Shown here piece after piece: positions 16,617 through 23,699 of a stretch of 41,066 bases of DNA. The stretch comes from Rufibacter ruber. GTDB lineage: Bacteria; Bacteroidota; Bacteroidia; Cytophagales; Hymenobacteraceae. The translations under genes and the position numbers were made by a program. Every line of letters starts with the position of its first letter. Position 1 is the stretch's first letter. The notes below the pieces were generated by a model, which saw only the letters and a program-made list of their open reading frames with translations, did no database searches and was not told the origin of the DNA. Location: positions 1 through 41,066 of the forward strand of contig NZ_LRMM01000045.1 of the NCBI RefSeq assembly GCF_001647275.1, written 5' to 3'.

Positions 16617-17783
16617 ATGGCATTAAATAACGTAACAATAAACGTAAATGGAAATGGACTTGGAAGACAACTGAGAACGAACGATTCCGTTTCGGGTCTC
16701 GTGTTTTATTCGGCAACCTTGCCGTCTGGCTTCACTACCTCTGACCGTATCAAAGCGGTTTATTCCCTTCCAGAAGCTGAGACTTTGGGTATCACCAAAG
16801 CCGCCGTTCCACTGATTCACTACCATGTGAAAGAATTCTTCCGCATCCAACCAGATGCAAAACTGTACGTGTCGATCAACGCGGTTCCAGCTTCCACATA
16901 TAACTTCTCCGAGGTTACGACCTTGCAGAACTTCGCGGAAGGTGAGATCAAACAGATCGGTGTGGTGGCGAACGCGCTCGTTTTCGCAGCCGCGCAGGTG
17001 ACCACGCTTCAGACCATCGCGGACGCTTTGTTCCAAGCTTACAAACCAGCTCTGATCGTGTACGGTGCCGAGTTCAGCACTTTGACTGTCGCTTCTGTTC
17101 CAACACTGGCAACGGCGAACGCCCCATACGTGGTGGTGACTTTGGCCGAAGACGGCGGTGGTGACGGCAAAGCCTTACGCGCCACGCTTTCAAACAAATC
17201 GGTGACCGCCGTGGGTGCCACTTTGGCCGCTGTCTCAAAAGCGAAGGTGTCACAGAACATCGGAAACCTGACCAGTGCCTTCAACCTTTCGAACGGTTTG
17301 GAACTGGAAATTCCCGCGCTTTCAACAGACGGTCAGCCTGTGAAATTACTATCTGACACCGCTCTTTCTGACCTGAAAGACAAGTGTTATTTATTTATCA
17401 GAAAGTATTCAGAATACGCTGGATCATACTTCGAAGACTCGAACACTTGTACGGCTTCCACTTCTGATTTCGCTTCCATCGAAGCCGTGAGAACCTTCTT
17501 CAAAGCGGTTCGAAACGTGCGTACGGTGTTGCTTCCAGAAATCAAATCCAACATCTTTTTAAGTGCTGGAAAGATCTCCGAGACATCATGTGTACACCTT
17601 GAATTACTGGCTTCACAAGCCTGTGAAAGCATGGTTTCCGCTGGTGAATTGTCCGAGTTCAAAGTGACAATCAACCCGTCACAGGACGTGCTTGGTACTT
17701 CAAAAGTGGTGGTCAATTTATCGATGGTTCCTTCTGCAATTGCGAGAAATATCCAAGTGAATATGGGCTTCACAAAGAAGTAA
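16617..17783 (+). CDS. Tail sheath protein (DUF2586)
   Basis: 388 residues resembling DUF2586, the contractile sheath family of Bacteroidota phages and related injection systems. Supporting features are the Asn/Val-rich N-terminus (NNVTINVNGNGLGRQL), the Rossmann-like middle (ALIVYGAEFSTLTVA, PYVVVTLAEDGGGDGKA) and the C-terminal handshake region (FKVTINPSQDVLGTSKVVVNL). It sits between capsid and tube genes. The A-rich leader has CCATTA in place of CTATG before the ATG. The family call is by memory of the pattern. Confidence 0.75.
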   Translation: MALNNVTINVNGNGLGRQLRTNDSVSGLVFYSATLPSGFTTSDRIKAVYSLPEAETLGITKAAVPLIHYHVKEFFRIQPDAKLYVSINAVPASTYNFSEVTTLQNFAEGEIKQIGVVANALVFAAAQVTTLQTIADALFQAYKPALIVYGAEFSTLTVASVPTLATANAPYVVVTLAEDGGGDGKALRATLSNKSVTAVGATLAAVSKAKVSQNIGNLTSAFNLSNGLELEIPALSTDGQPVKLLSDTALSDLKDKCYLFIRKYSEYAGSYFEDSNTCTASTSDFASIEAVRTFFKAVRNVRTVLLPEIKSNIFLSAGKISETSCVHLELLASQACESMVSAGELSEFKVTINPSQDVLGTSKVVVNLSMVPSAIARNIQVNMGFTKK

Positions 17784-17809
17784 TATAAAAAATAATATAC
17801 GGAATTTAT

Positions 17810-18229
17810 ATGGCACAACCTTTAATAAACGGAGTTGAATATTCGTGGGGAAACATCACCATCAGTGCGATGGGTCAGGTGATCAACGGTATCTCTGGAA
17901 TCTCCTATGATGACAAGCAAATGAAAGAGAACGTGTACGGTGCTGGCAACATGCCAGTGGCGAGAGTGTACGGGAAATACGAAGCCAGTGGCAAGATCAC
18001 CCTTCACACGAAGGAGATCGAAGCGTTGACGAAAGCCGCGCCGAACCGCCGTCTTCAGGACATCCCACAGTTCAACATCACGGTCTCATTCGCACCGCTT
18101 GACGGCTCCGAAATCGTGACCCACCGCCTCAGAGGGGTGGAATTCGTGACGAACAGCCGTGATCTGAAGAACAGCGACGGCGCGATCGAAACCGATCTGG
18201 AACTGATCATTTCACACATCGAGTGGTAA
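17810..18229 (+). CDS. Tail tube protein
   Basis: 139 residues, directly after the sheath gene and before the tail chaperones, the standard position of the inner tube. It is compact and all-beta with a long loop: SWGNITISAMGQVINGISGISYDDKQ, then GKYEASGKITLH, and a C-terminal strand pair around HRLRGVEFV and DLELIISHIEW. The GNITI...I.GI..I.Y pattern is typical of tube proteins of contractile tails. A terminator and new promoter follow. Confidence 0.75.
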   Translation: MAQPLINGVEYSWGNITISAMGQVINGISGISYDDKQMKENVYGAGNMPVARVYGKYEASGKITLHTKEIEALTKAAPNRRLQDIPQFNITVSFAPLDGSEIVTHRLRGVEFVTNSRDLKNSDGAIETDLELIISHIEW

Positions 18230-18250
18230 GCACCACCCGACCAAAAACCG

Positions 18251-18282
18251 AAAGAGGTGACGAATAAACACGTCACCTCTTT
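18251..18282 (+). terminator. Terminator after tube gene, overlapping next promoter
   Basis: Perfect 12-bp stem AAAGAGGTGACG/CGTCACCTCTTT (18251-18262 with 18271-18282). The 8-nt loop contains the promoter AAACA box (18266-18270), and the right arm is the promoter spacer. Confidence 0.9.
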
Positions 18283-18301
18283 TCCATTTAAATATATATA
18301 A
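18266..18301 (+). promoter_or_regulatory. Late-type promoter motif before tail chaperones
   Basis: TAAACA (core 18266-18270), 15 nt, then ATTTAAATATATATAA (18286-18301). TTCCATTTAA (18282-18291) is exactly complementary to TTAAATGGAA (18318-18327), which holds the start codon. Confidence 0.65.
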
Positions 18302-18321
18302 GGAAAAAATAATACTATTAA

Positions 18322-18621
18322 ATGGAAGATTTACTGAAAGAGCTGAAAGACAAATATGGTGTCGTTTATACGGTCACCGTGGAAGACTCAGAAGGCACCG
18401 AACAGGTGGCATATTTCAAGAAACCAGACGTAGCAACAAAGAAACAACTGTTCAAAATACTGGCGAAAGACAGCGACGTTTTCAAGGGTGGCGAAATCCT
18501 GATCCGCTCATGTTTCATCGGTGGATTTGATGTGACAACGGATGAAGACGCGATGTTCACCGCATCGTTGGCAATCGTGGAAATGGTGGACTTCAAACCC
18601 GCCACTTTAAAAAAAAATTAA
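18322..18621 (+). CDS. Tail assembly chaperone (short, zero-frame product)
   Basis: 99 residues between tube and tape-measure genes, where tailed phages encode assembly chaperones that coat the tape measure. The sequence is compact and mixed alpha/beta (VTVEDSEGTEQVAYFKKPDV, then helices to the C-terminus). The frame ends TTA AAA AAA AAT TAA at a nine-A run (18609-18617), which gives a classical slippery site just before the stop. Its ATG lies in the right arm of a 10-bp inverted repeat. Confidence 0.8.
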   Translation: MEDLLKELKDKYGVVYTVTVEDSEGTEQVAYFKKPDVATKKQLFKILAKDSDVFKGGEILIRSCFIGGFDVTTDEDAMFTASLAIVEMVDFKPATLKKN

Positions 18622-18797
18622 CTGATCCAGAACGGGAAATAAAAGACAAAAACCCGAACGACTTTTTCCGAATGATCGACGCGCAATTGCGCTATTATTT
18701 CAAGGTCGATCCCGATGATCTCGATGAAGAAAAGTATGTCGAATTATGGCACCAGATGACATGGATTCGGAAGAAGGAAAACGAACAGTACAAGTAA
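18322..18797 (+). CDS. Tail assembly chaperone, -1 frameshift fusion product
   Basis: At A-AAA-AAA (18609-18615) a one-base backward slip bypasses the TAA at 18619 and continues KLTDPEREIKDKNPNDFF to a stop at 18795-18797. The fusion is about 158 residues. The extension has no start codon of its own near its beginning, has coherent coding character (YYFKVDPDDLDEEKYVELWH) and ends just before a terminator. This matches the conserved programmed frameshift of lambda G/GT and Mu-like phages. Confidence 0.8.
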
Positions 18798-18803
18798 AAA
18801 ACA

Positions 18804-18829
18804 GGGGTGGTATTTCCACCCTTTTTTTT
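18804..18829 (+). terminator. Terminator after chaperone genes
   Basis: Stem GGGTGG/CCACCC (18805-18810 with 18816-18821), 5-nt loop, eight-T run. Confidence 0.85.
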
Positions 18830-18835
18830 GTGTCC

Positions 18836-18871
18836 AAACACGACTGGACGCGGCCATTTAAATATGTATAA
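18836..18871 (+). promoter_or_regulatory. Late-type promoter motif before tape measure
   Basis: CAAACA (core 18836-18840), 15 nt, then ATTTAAATATGTATAA (18856-18871). GCCATTTAAATA (18853-18864) pairs with TATTTGAATGGC (18879-18890), with one G-T wobble; the right arm holds the start codon. Confidence 0.65.
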
Positions 18872-18885
18872 ACCAAAGTATTTGA

Positions 18886-20493
18886 ATGGCAAATATTGTA
18901 CAGTACATCATCGAATTAAAAGATAAATTTTCCTCACAGATCTCACAGGCCGCAGCGAAGGTGAACGAGTTCGAAGGGAAGGTCGATCGGGCAAACCAGA
19001 AGGTGAGCGGGTTCGGTTCCACGATCAAAGGCATGGCAGTGACAGCCGCCGCCGCCTTTGCCGCGATGGGGGTGATGGAGTTCGGACAACAGGTGGTCAA
19101 GGCTGGTACCGACATGGAACAGACGCGGATCGCCTTCAAGACATTTTTGGGTGATGCCGAAAAAGGGAACGCGATGATCGCCACCCTTCAGAAGTTTTCC
19201 ATCGCCACACCTTTCGATGACGCGCAGGTGATCAAAGCGGGTCGTTCCCTTTTGGCTTTCGGTGTCGATGCCGCCGACGTGGAATCGAAGCTGAAGATGT
19301 TGGGGAACATCTCTTCGGCGGTCGGGAAGGACTTCAATGAACTCGCGACCATATATGGTAAGAACAAAATATCTGGTGTCATACAGGCCGAAGACCTGAA
19401 CCAGTTGACCGAAGCTGGTATTCCAGCGATCGCAGAGATCGCGAAGGTGATGAAGGTATCTGAGAAAAGCGTGAAGAAGCTTGGTTCGGAAGGGAAGATC
19501 ACGTTCGCCGTTCTGGAAAAGGCTCTTCAGAACTTGGGTGGTACGACTGGCAAGTGGGGTAAAATGATGGATGAACAGTCCAACACCGTCGCTGGTCGCT
19601 GGTCGGCTCTACAGGGTATGTACCAGAACACGATGACGAAGATCGGTGAATCGATGCTTCCGCTCATGAACAGGATCATCGACTTCATAAATTCGACAGT
19701 ACAGGCATTCAAGGACGTGTACGCGTGGTGTGACAAATATTCCACCGTACTCGAATCTTTGGCCGTGGGTCTGACCGCCGCCGCCGCCGCTTGGGGTGTG
19801 TACGCCGTCGCCACCAACTTCTGGACAATCACCGCGTGGATCGCTACCACAGCCACCACGGCATGGGCAACCGCTCTTTCCGTAGCCGCCACCGCGATGA
19901 CCATTTTGATGTCACCCGTGTTTCTGGTGATCGCAGCCATCGCGGCTCTGGCTGCTGGCGTGTACTATTGCTGGAACAAATTCGAAGTCTTCCGTGGGTC
20001 TCTGTACGGGATCTGGAACGTCTTCAAAGCGTTGCTTCCTGTCGCTGGTGCTTTGGGGAAAGTGCTGGTGGGTATAGCCACCTTCAATCCCGCGATGATC
20101 TCTGGTGGTATCGCTTCAGCCGTCGCGGAATACAACAAGATGGATCTTTCCAAGGCTTTTTCATCTGGTATGAAACAGGCGAAGGATGAATTCGCCGCCG
20201 AAGCCAAAGCCGAAGAAGGGAAGAAGGCCACCACCACCGCGACCACACCGACAAAGAAAAAGACGGGTGACAAGAAAGACGACAAGAAAGACGACAAGAA
20301 ACTTTCCAGCAAGATTTCAGGCGTGTCTTCCAACCGACCGACCTCGATCCACCTCACGATCAACAAGCTGGTCGAAACGCTGGAAGTGAACACCACCAAC
20401 ATGAAGGAAGGGTCACAGCAAATCAGAAAAATGATCGCGCAACAACTGGCCGCCGCCGTGGGTGACGTGGAAGCGGGTCACACTGGCAATTAA
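18886..20493 (+). CDS. Tail tape measure protein
   Basis: 535 residues. It has an N-terminal helical region and then the tape-measure domain: AGTDMEQTRIAFKTFLGDAEKG, TPFDDAQVIKAGRSLLAFG, GVIQAEDLNQLTEAGIPA, and VAGRWSALQGMYQNTM near residue 240. Hydrophobic segments at about 290-370 are probable membrane-spanning parts used in DNA injection. A basic and acidic low-complexity stretch (KKKTGDKKDDKKDDKK, near 460) is encoded by a 12-nt tandem repeat at about 20268-20300. It determines tail length. It is short for the family, predicting a short contractile tail. Confidence 0.92.
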   Translation: MANIVQYIIELKDKFSSQISQAAAKVNEFEGKVDRANQKVSGFGSTIKGMAVTAAAAFAAMGVMEFGQQVVKAGTDMEQTRIAFKTFLGDAEKGNAMIATLQKFSIATPFDDAQVIKAGRSLLAFGVDAADVESKLKMLGNISSAVGKDFNELATIYGKNKISGVIQAEDLNQLTEAGIPAIAEIAKVMKVSEKSVKKLGSEGKITFAVLEKALQNLGGTTGKWGKMMDEQSNTVAGRWSALQGMYQNTMTKIGESMLPLMNRIIDFINSTVQAFKDVYAWCDKYSTVLESLAVGLTAAAAAWGVYAVATNFWTITAWIATTATTAWATALSVAATAMTILMSPVFLVIAAIAALAAGVYYCWNKFEVFRGSLYGIWNVFKALLPVAGALGKVLVGIATFNPAMISGGIASAVAEYNKMDLSKAFSSGMKQAKDEFAAEAKAEEGKKATTTATTPTKKKTGDKKDDKKDDKKLSSKISGVSSNRPTSIHLTINKLVETLEVNTTNMKEGSQQIRKMIAQQLAAAVGDVEAGHTGN

Positions 20494-20514
20494 AAAATAA
20501 GAACACCAAGTCAA

Positions 20515-21174
20515 GTGGAAAAGAACTATGAAATGGGTCAGCACCCGAAAGGCCGTGACATAAACTACAACATCATCACCGTGGACACCGCCGCGATGGT
20601 GGCTTCCAACATCCTTTCGCGGGTGAAGACCTACCAGTTGAACAGGACACCGAAAGGTGATGACATGTCTGGAAAGTATGACATCGACGCTTCTCAGTAC
20701 TTGGGTCAGTTGATCCAGACCGACGTGACTCTGACCGTGGATGACTACCAGACCGAAGAGTTCGACAGGAACACCAATTCATACCGAAAGGTGACCATCC
20801 AAGGGAGTACCATCCAACTGAAAGCGGTACTGGTGGATGTGAGCATTTCGAAAGAGATCGTGACCACCACCATCGCTGGTCAGTCTGGCACCATAAAGGA
20901 ATACATCTGTGACGGTGACTACCAGATCTCATTCCAAGGGGTGATCGCGGCTGACTATAAAAAGGAATACCCGCTGGAAGACGTGAAGAGCCTTCAGGCC
21001 ATCCGCAAAGCCGCCGTTCCAGTGGCGGTCACGTCCGAACTTCTGAACAACGTGTTCGGGGTGTACAACATCGTGGTGACCGACTTCGGCACCAGCCAAC
21101 AGGAAGGTGTCATCAACGCGATGTACTTCACGATGGACGCGCTCAGTGACTCACCTCTGGAATTAAAAATATAA
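20515..21174 (+). CDS. Tail/baseplate protein (DUF6046-like)
   Basis: 219 residues between tape measure and hub, resembling a Bacteroidota phage tail family I remember as DUF6046. Features are GTIKEYICDGDYQISFQGVI with a following YPLEDVKSLQAI and a C-terminal VYNIVVTDFGTSQQEG. The role is likely at the baseplate end of the tube. The frame opens at GTG 20515, after an A-rich leader with unusually long spacing. The ATG at 20533 (MGQHPKGRD) is an alternative start, preceded by AACTATGAA like other starts in this phage. Confidence 0.55.
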   Translation: MEKNYEMGQHPKGRDINYNIITVDTAAMVASNILSRVKTYQLNRTPKGDDMSGKYDIDASQYLGQLIQTDVTLTVDDYQTEEFDRNTNSYRKVTIQGSTIQLKAVLVDVSISKEIVTTTIAGQSGTIKEYICDGDYQISFQGVIAADYKKEYPLEDVKSLQAIRKAAVPVAVTSELLNNVFGVYNIVVTDFGTSQQEGVINAMYFTMDALSDSPLELKI

Positions 21175-21183
21175 TCCTATGCC

Positions 21184-22155
21184 TTGAAAAGACTCACATC
21201 ACTCATTAAGATCGGGAAACACCAGTTCAACTTCCTGACAGAGTTTGAAATGAAATCTTCCTTCGAAGACTTCACCGACACCGCCACCATCACCATCCCG
21301 AAGAGGATCATTTTCCAAGGGAAACCCATCGTGAACGGCAACGACTCGATCTTCAGGATCGGTGACAAAGTGGAAGTCCACTGTGGGTATGATTTCCAGA
21401 ACGTTCCCGTGTTCATTGGCTACGTTTCGGCGGTGCAACAGAAGACACCTTTCGTGATCGAGTGCGAAGACCAGATGTGGCTTCTGAAGCGCGTGTCCTA
21501 CACCAAGTCTTTCAAGAAAGTATCGCTGAAAGAACTGGTCGATTTCCTGATCTCCAAGCTGGATGACAAACCCAAAGTCAACGTGACGGTGGACATCGAC
21601 CTGAAGAACTTCATCATCGACAACGCCACTGGAACACAGGTTCTGGAAGAATTGAAGAAGGGATACGGGATCAACTCGTTCTTCCGCGACGGCGAACTGT
21701 ACGTCGGCTTCAGCTATAATTCCCAAGCATCGGAGAAGTACCGAAAGACGAAGGAAATCATCTTCCAGAAACAGGTGATCGAAGATGATCTGGTGTACCG
21801 CTCCAAAGAGGAAACGAAGGTGAAGGTCAAAGTCACCGTAGGAGAGGGCAAGACCAAAAAAGAAGTGGAAATCGGTGATCCAGACGGTCAGGAAATCACC
21901 TTCAAGGTTCCAGATGGAGCCATTCCCAACCCGAAGAAGTACGCCGAAGAGATGCTGGAGAAACACAAGTACGAAGGCTTCAGCGGCTCTTTCACCACGT
22001 TCGGGTTCCCACACTTCAGACACGGTGACGTGTGCAAGCTGGTGGACTTGCAGCATCCAGAGAAGAACGGGTCATACATCGTGAAGACGGTCGAAAGATC
22101 CTTCGGCTCTGGTGGCTTCAGACAGACCATCGAACTCGCCCAAAAAATATCATAG
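21184..22155 (+). CDS. Baseplate hub, late control gene D-like
   Basis: 323 residues resembling P2 gpD / T4 gp27-type hubs: an N-terminal beta-barrel start (FEMKSSFEDFTDTATITIPKR), GDKVEVHCGYD...VFIGYV near residue 60, a helical SLKELVDFLISKLDD segment, and a second barrel ending RHGDVCKLVDLQHPEKNGSY. The hub links the tube to the spike. The start is TTG at 21184; an ATG at 21179 has the standard leader spacing but stops at its third codon (TGA overlapping TTG-A). Confidence 0.8.
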   Translation: MKRLTSLIKIGKHQFNFLTEFEMKSSFEDFTDTATITIPKRIIFQGKPIVNGNDSIFRIGDKVEVHCGYDFQNVPVFIGYVSAVQQKTPFVIECEDQMWLLKRVSYTKSFKKVSLKELVDFLISKLDDKPKVNVTVDIDLKNFIIDNATGTQVLEELKKGYGINSFFRDGELYVGFSYNSQASEKYRKTKEIIFQKQVIEDDLVYRSKEETKVKVKVTVGEGKTKKEVEIGDPDGQEITFKVPDGAIPNPKKYAEEMLEKHKYEGFSGSFTTFGFPHFRHGDVCKLVDLQHPEKNGSYIVKTVERSFGSGGFRQTIELAQKIS

Positions 22156-22162
22156 TCTTTAC

Positions 22163-22594
22163 ATGAACATACGTGATGCCATACAACAGATCGCACAGAA
22201 CACCGACAGGGTGTATTCCAGCCACGCCGAAGTCACATCTGTCGATGAATACGCGATGACATGCGATGTGAAGTTCCACGGCTCAGAACTTGAACTTTTC
22301 GACGTGATCCTTCCAGCCACGGACGGTGGTTCGCCTTTGGTGGTGCCGAAGGTGGGAAGTGATGTGATCATCGCTTTCCTGTCGAAGAACACCGCCTATG
22401 TCGCATCGGTGACGGTCGCGGAATACTTCAACATCAAAAACGAAAACGAGTCACTGAAGATGATCCTGTCTGACTTTCTGGACGCGATCACTCAGTTGAC
22501 CGTTCCCACGCCCACAGGGCCATCTGGCGTTCCCGTCAACGCCGCCGCCTTCACGCAGATCAAGACCCGACTGGAAAAAATATTCAAATCTTAA
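22163..22594 (+). CDS. Baseplate spike/OB-fold protein (gpV-like)
   Basis: 143 residues starting at ATG 22163 (MNIRDAIQQIAQNTD). The open frame extends upstream to 22112, but that part lies inside the hub gene. The middle forms an OB-type barrel (EVTSVDEYAMTCDVKFHGSELELFDVIL, VPKVGSDVIIAFLSKNTAYVASV), followed by a Pro/Gly-rich linker and a short helix. This fits the N-terminal domain of gpV/gp5 spikes; no long triple-stranded spike repeat is present, so the needle tip may be another protein. Confidence 0.65.
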   Translation: MNIRDAIQQIAQNTDRVYSSHAEVTSVDEYAMTCDVKFHGSELELFDVILPATDGGSPLVVPKVGSDVIIAFLSKNTAYVASVTVAEYFNIKNENESLKMILSDFLDAITQLTVPTPTGPSGVPVNAAAFTQIKTRLEKIFKS

Positions 22595-22822
22595 ATGTTA
22601 ATCAAAGAAACACTCGCCGCGCAGCTTCTGAATATGTTTTCAGATCTGAGTAAAAGAACGGAGAACCAAGCCGAATCAAACCAGCATCTGGCGAACGCTC
22701 TGGCAGACATAATCGATATGTATGTCAAGTCAGCGACCGTGAATTTCACGGCACCAGTGACCACAACTGGCACCGCCACCACACAGACTGGTATAGTCAC
22801 AGGAACAGGTACTTTGTCTTAA
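22595..22822 (+). CDS. Small hypothetical tail-operon protein
   Basis: 75 residues beginning directly after the preceding stop. The N-terminal half is an amphipathic helix (LAAQLLNMFSDLSKRTENQAES). The C-terminal half is an uncharged Thr/Gly repeat (TTTGTATTQTGIVTGTGTLS) that could form beta-turns at a spike apex. No family is recognised. Its stop codon merges with the next promoter. Confidence 0.55.
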   Translation: MLIKETLAAQLLNMFSDLSKRTENQAESNQHLANALADIIDMYVKSATVNFTAPVTTTGTATTQTGIVTGTGTLS

Positions 22823-22851
22823 ACAAAGCCTATAAAACAATTTAAATATAT
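22821..22851 (+). promoter_or_regulatory. Late-type promoter motif before gp25-like gene
   Basis: TAAACA (core 22821-22825), 14 nt, then ATTTAAATATAT (22840-22851), directly abutting the ATG at 22852. Confidence 0.6.
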
Positions 22852-23160
22852 ATGACAGCAAAGGATTTTATACTGGATGATGACGGTGATCTGTACATCT
22901 CACCAGAAGGCGACTTCGTGATCGGTGAGTCTGACCACCAGCACCAGAAAGACATCGTTCAGGCTTTCAAAGGTCATTACAAGGAATTCCCGTTCATCGG
23001 TGTCGGTATTCTCCAATACCTGAAGGCGAACGGCATGGAAGCGGAAATGAAGAAAGCGATCAAGCTGGAACTGGAAAGTGACGGGTACAGGGTCAACGCG
23101 GTGGAAATCATCGACCTTGACAAAAATGAAATATATATCGATGCAACTCGCAACATATAA
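22852..23160 (+). CDS. Baseplate wedge protein W / gp25-like
   Basis: 102 residues of the gp25/lysozyme-like baseplate wedge family: ILDDDGDLYISPEGDFVIGESDHQHQKDIVQAFKGHYKEFP, then GVGILQYLKANGM and a C-terminal strand DKNEIYIDA. The ATG at 22852 is exactly 12 nt after the start of the ATTTAAAT block. The 3' end overlaps the next gene by 20 nt. Confidence 0.8.
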   Translation: MTAKDFILDDDGDLYISPEGDFVIGESDHQHQKDIVQAFKGHYKEFPFIGVGILQYLKANGMEAEMKKAIKLELESDGYRVNAVEIIDLDKNEIYIDATRNI

Positions 23161-23683
23161 AACGCTGGAAAACCAGTCCATCTTCGACCTGTCTCTTCAA
23201 CTATGTGGTGATCTGGAAAGCGTCTTCGACCTTCTGGTGTTGAACCACATCACGGATCTGAACGATGACACCACCATCCCGTCTGACTTCCAGTACGTGG
23301 TGAAAGACAACTATGTGACCCGCTTCCTGAAGAAGACCGTAGCAACCGATGGAAGGGTTCTGGGTGAATTCGTTTCACCTTCGGCATATGTAAACACTGG
23401 CAGCGGTGACAACGAGATCACACAGCTTCCTTCGCTGAAGAACAGGTACACCGCCGTGGACGGTCAGAACATATTTGACGTGGCTCTTCAGATAAACGGT
23501 GATCTGGAAAGCGTCTTCGACTTCCTTCTGGAAAACGGCCTGAGTCCGAACAGTGTGATGAGATCTGGAAGGGTGATCCAGTACGAGGGTGATCCCGTGA
23601 TGGGTGTGACCGTGGTGAGCGGTGAGGAAACCTATATCGAACCGACCGCCTTCAGTACAGCCTTCAGCATCGACTTCGCATAA
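23141..23683 (+). CDS. Tail protein with duplicated LysM/gpX-like module
   Basis: 180 residues from ATG 23141; the frame opens earlier at 23078 but overlaps the wedge gene. Two copies of one module, TYKTLENQSIFDLSLQLCGDLESVFDLL and YTAVDGQNIFDVALQINGDLESVFDFL, resemble LysM/gpX units that hold baseplate parts together. A 24-nt stretch inside the module is identical in both copies, suggesting recent duplication or strong constraint. Confidence 0.6.
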   Translation: MQLATYKTLENQSIFDLSLQLCGDLESVFDLLVLNHITDLNDDTTIPSDFQYVVKDNYVTRFLKKTVATDGRVLGEFVSPSAYVNTGSGDNEITQLPSLKNRYTAVDGQNIFDVALQINGDLESVFDFLLENGLSPNSVMRSGRVIQYEGDPVMGVTVVSGEETYIEPTAFSTAFSIDFA

Positions 23684-23699
23684 AAACATAAAACATTAA

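Noticed and set aside
20268..20300. 12-nt tandem repeat in the tape measure gene as a phase-variation tract
   Set aside because: The unit is a multiple of three, so copy changes keep the frame; it simply encodes a charged linker.
21199..22056. 285-codon minus-strand frame opposite the hub gene
   Set aside because: Mirror of the gpD-like coding sequence, lacking start context or family features.
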